Source: Ferrovibrio sp964429465
Lineage (GTDB): Bacteria; Pseudomonadota; Alphaproteobacteria; Ferrovibrionales; Ferrovibrionaceae
DNA: 7,495 bases
Direction of reading: 5' to 3'
Assembly: GCA_964429465.1 (NCBI GenBank)
Contig: CAYSCA010000165.1
Span: forward strand, 1 to 7,495
A program made the position numbers and the translations under genes. Position 1 is the first letter of the stretch; each line of letters begins with the position of its first letter. Shown piece after piece: positions 5,526 to 7,495 of the stretch. The notes beneath the pieces are model-generated. The model saw nothing but the letters and a program-made list of their open reading frames with translations. It was not told the DNA's origin and ran no database searches.

Positions 5526-7495
5526 AGATCTGCGCCACCGTCCGAAGCTTGGCCTTCGGATGGATTTCCTGCTGCGACATCACCACCGTCGCCGGCCGGA
5601 AGCGCTCGACGATGGACCGCACATAGGGCCGGATCGCCGGGCTGGTCAGCAGCACCGGCATATGGCCCTCGGCCGCCATGCGTTCGAAGGTCTGGCGCAC
5701 CTGGGCGATGAAATCCTGCAGCTTGCTCGGCTGCATGCTGAGCTGGCGGTCCTCGCCCTGGCCGATCAGCGCCTCGGCGAAATTCTGCTCCCATTGCGGC
5801 GACAGGGTCACCAGCGGGATGAAGCCGTCCGGGCTGACATTGGCATTGGAGATCTGCCGGGCCAGCCGGGTGCGCACATGCTCGGTGATCTGGGTGATGC
5901 TCTGGGTGTAGCCGGTCGCCTCGGCGACGGCCTCCAGGATGGTGGCGAAATCGCGGATCGAGATGCGCTCGCCCAGCAGGTTCTGTAGCACGCGCTGCAC
6001 GCCGTTGACGTTGATGCGGTTCGGGATCACCTCGCCGACCAGCTTCTCGTTGGTCTTCTTCAGCTCCTCGACTAGCTTCTGCGTCTCGGCGAAGCTGAGC
6101 AGGTCGGGCATGTTGTCCTTCACCACTTCGGTCAGGTGGGTGGTGATGACGGTGCCGGGATCGACCACGGTATAGCCGCGGAACATCGCCTCGTCGCGCA
6201 AAGCCTCGTCGACCCACATGGCCGGCAGGCCGAAGGTCGGCTCGACGGTTTCCTGCCCCTGCAGCGCGATGCGCTCGCCGCGCGGATCCATCACCAGCAG
6301 CTGGTTCGGCTTCACCTCGCCGCGGGCGGCTTCGACTTCCTTGACCCGGATCACGTAGGTGGTGCCCGGCAGCTGCATGTTATCCAGGATGCGCACGCTC
6401 GGCATGATGAAGCCCATGTCGATGGCGATCTGGCGGCGCAGCGCCTTGATCTGGTCGGTCAGGCGGTAGCCGCGGGCATCGTTGATCAGCGGCAGCAGGC
6501 TGAAGCCCAGCTCGAGCCGCAGGTCGTCGATGGCGAGCGCGTTGGTGACCGGCTCGTCCAGCGGGTTGACCGGCGCCGGCGGCGGTGGCGGCGGCACGAA
6601 GGCGGCCGCGCGCGCCTTCTTCTCCTGCTCGTAAGCGAGATAGGCGAGGCCGCCGGAAATGCCGGCCAGGATGATGAAGGGCAGGAAGGGCATGCCCGGG
6701 ATCAGCGCAAAGGCCAGCGACAGGCCGCCGGCCATCCCCAGGCCCTTGACCGAGGAAAGCTGCGACGACAGCGCCTTGTCGGTCGAGCCGGTGACGCCGC
6801 CCTTCGACACCATGATACCGGCGGCGACCGAGATGATCAGCGCCGGGATCTGGGCGACCAGGCCATCGCCGACGCTCAGGATCGAATAGGTGTTGAGCGC
6901 CTGGACGAAGCTCAGGTCGTTCTGCAGCACGCCGATCAGCACACCGCCGATCAGGTTGATGAAGGTAATGAGAAGTCCGGCGACGGCATCGCCGCGGACG
7001 AATTTCGAGGCACCGTCCATCGAGCCGAAGAAGCTCGATTCGTCTTCCAGTTCCTTGCGGCGGATGCGCGCGGATGCCTCGTCGATCAGGCCCGAGGACA
7101 GGTCGGCGTCGATCGCCATCTGCTTGCCCGGCATCGCATCCAGGGTGAAGCGGGCCGACACCTCGGCGATGCGGCCGGAACCCTTGGTGATGACGACGAA
7201 ATTCACGATCACCAGGATGGCGAACACGATGATGCCGATCACCAGGTTGCCGCTCATGATGAAATTGCCGAAGGCCTCGATCACATGGCCGGCGGCATCG
7301 GTGCCTTCGTGACCCCTGCCGAGGATCAGGCGCGTCGAGGCCAGGTTGAGCGACAGTCGCAGCATGGTGGTGATCAGCAGCACGGTCGGGAAGCTGGAGA
7401 ATTCCAGCGGCCGCTGGATGAACAGGCAGGTCATCATCACCAGCACGGCCGAGGTGATCGAGACCGCCAGCGCAACATCGAGCAGCCAGGTCGGC
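5524..7495 (-). CDS. flhA: FlhA, flagellar type III export gate protein (N-terminus outside the window)
   Basis: 656 codons are visible and the frame stays open to the right edge, where it begins PTWLLDVALAVSITSAV. By comparison with known FlhA, about 40 residues including the first membrane helix are missing; the GTG at 7446 is internal. The visible part has about seven membrane helices, the FHIPEP signature RLSLNLASTRLIL, then the cytoplasmic loop with AEVSARFTLDAMPGKQMAID and MDGASKFVRGD, which is the most conserved part of the family. After the last helix comes a linker with six prolines in a row (6577-6594), then the soluble domain from about DLRLELGFSLLPL to the end KAKLRTVAQI. FlhA forms a nonameric ring under the export channel. 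Its membrane part couples proton flow to export and its soluble part docks chaperone-substrate complexes and FliJ. It heads the probable flhA-flhF-flhG-FliK-like operon. I see no frameshift or missing block. Confidence 0.97.
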   Translation of the reverse strand, partial: PTWLLDVALAVSITSAVLVMMTCLFIQRPLEFSSFPTVLLITTMLRLSLNLASTRLILGRGHEGTDAAGHVIEAFGNFIMSGNLVIGIIVFAILVIVNFVVITKGSGRIAEVSARFTLDAMPGKQMAIDADLSSGLIDEASARIRRKELEDESSFFGSMDGASKFVRGDAVAGLLITFINLIGGVLIGVLQNDLSFVQALNTYSILSVGDGLVAQIPALIISVAAGIMVSKGGVTGSTDKALSSQLSSVKGLGMAGGLSLAFALIPGMPFLPFIILAGISGGLAYLAYEQEKKARAAAFVPPPPPPAPVNPLDEPVTNALAIDDLRLELGFSLLPLINDARGYRLTDQIKALRRQIAIDMGFIMPSVRILDNMQLPGTTYVIRVKEVEAARGEVKPNQLLVMDPRGERIALQGQETVEPTFGLPAMWVDEALRDEAMFRGYTVVDPGTVITTHLTEVVKDNMPDLLSFAETQKLVEELKKTNEKLVGEVIPNRINVNGVQRVLQNLLGERISIRDFATILEAVAEATGYTQSITQITEHVRTRLARQISNANVSPDGFIPLVTLSPQWEQNFAEALIGQGEDRQLSMQPSKLQDFIAQVRQTFERMAAEGHMPVLLTSPAIRPYVRSIVERFRPATVVMSQQEIHPKAKLRTVAQI

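Noticed and set aside
4484..5527. A 347-codon open frame on the + strand antisense to flhF
   Set aside because: It mirrors flhF codon for codon, is rich in Arg, Gly, Ala and His, has no recognisable motif, and flhF itself has all its GTPase motifs.
1..7495. CRISPR array, mobile element, phage, toxin-antitoxin, defence system or RNA gene
   Set aside because: No direct-repeat array, terminal inverted repeats, transposase, integrase or tRNA/rRNA-like sequence was seen on either strand. All long real frames are flagellar genes plus one transporter.

Overview
The window is an ordinary-looking flagellar biosynthesis locus from a GC-rich alphaproteobacterium. I infer a Rhodospirillales-type polarly flagellated bacterium from the alphaproteobacterial look of FlhA, FlhF, FlhG and FliJ and from the presence of the FlhF/FlhG pair. 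The taxonomic call rests on protein style and GC content only, because no rRNA or other marker gene is present.

Layout. On the + strand, the window opens inside fliI (flagellar export ATPase, last 93 codons). fliJ (export chaperone and stalk) follows 10 nt later, and its ribosome site overlaps the fliI stop. A 22-bp gap then separates fliJ from a convergent block on the - strand. Read from the right edge in its own direction, that block is flhA (export gate protein, N-terminus cut off by the window end), flhF (SRP-type GTPase, 11 nt downstream), flhG (MinD-type ATPase, ATGA overlap with flhF), a 615-residue Pro/Ala-rich FliK-like protein (26 nt downstream, strong ribosome site), and a DMT/EamA-family membrane transporter. 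The first four are spaced like one operon. The transporter is set off by a 76-nt gap holding two ATGCAT-centred palindromes and a possible -10 element, so it may have its own promoter.

How the genes work together. FlhA forms the cytoplasmic ring of the flagellar type III export gate, and FliI/FliJ deliver and energise substrate entry at it. FlhF and FlhG set where, and how many, flagella are built. A FliK-like protein would control hook length and the switch in export specificity. The EamA transporter has no evident flagellar role and is probably a passenger gene.

About 95% of the window is coding. I see no RNA genes, CRISPR arrays, insertion sequences, phage genes or origin. The longest non-coding stretch is the 76 nt between the FliK-like gene and the transporter. 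I found no undescribed multi-gene system. The items most worth a second look are the palindrome pair before the transporter gene, the altered FlhF-activating motif at the FlhG N-terminus, and the internal module repeat in the FliK-like protein.
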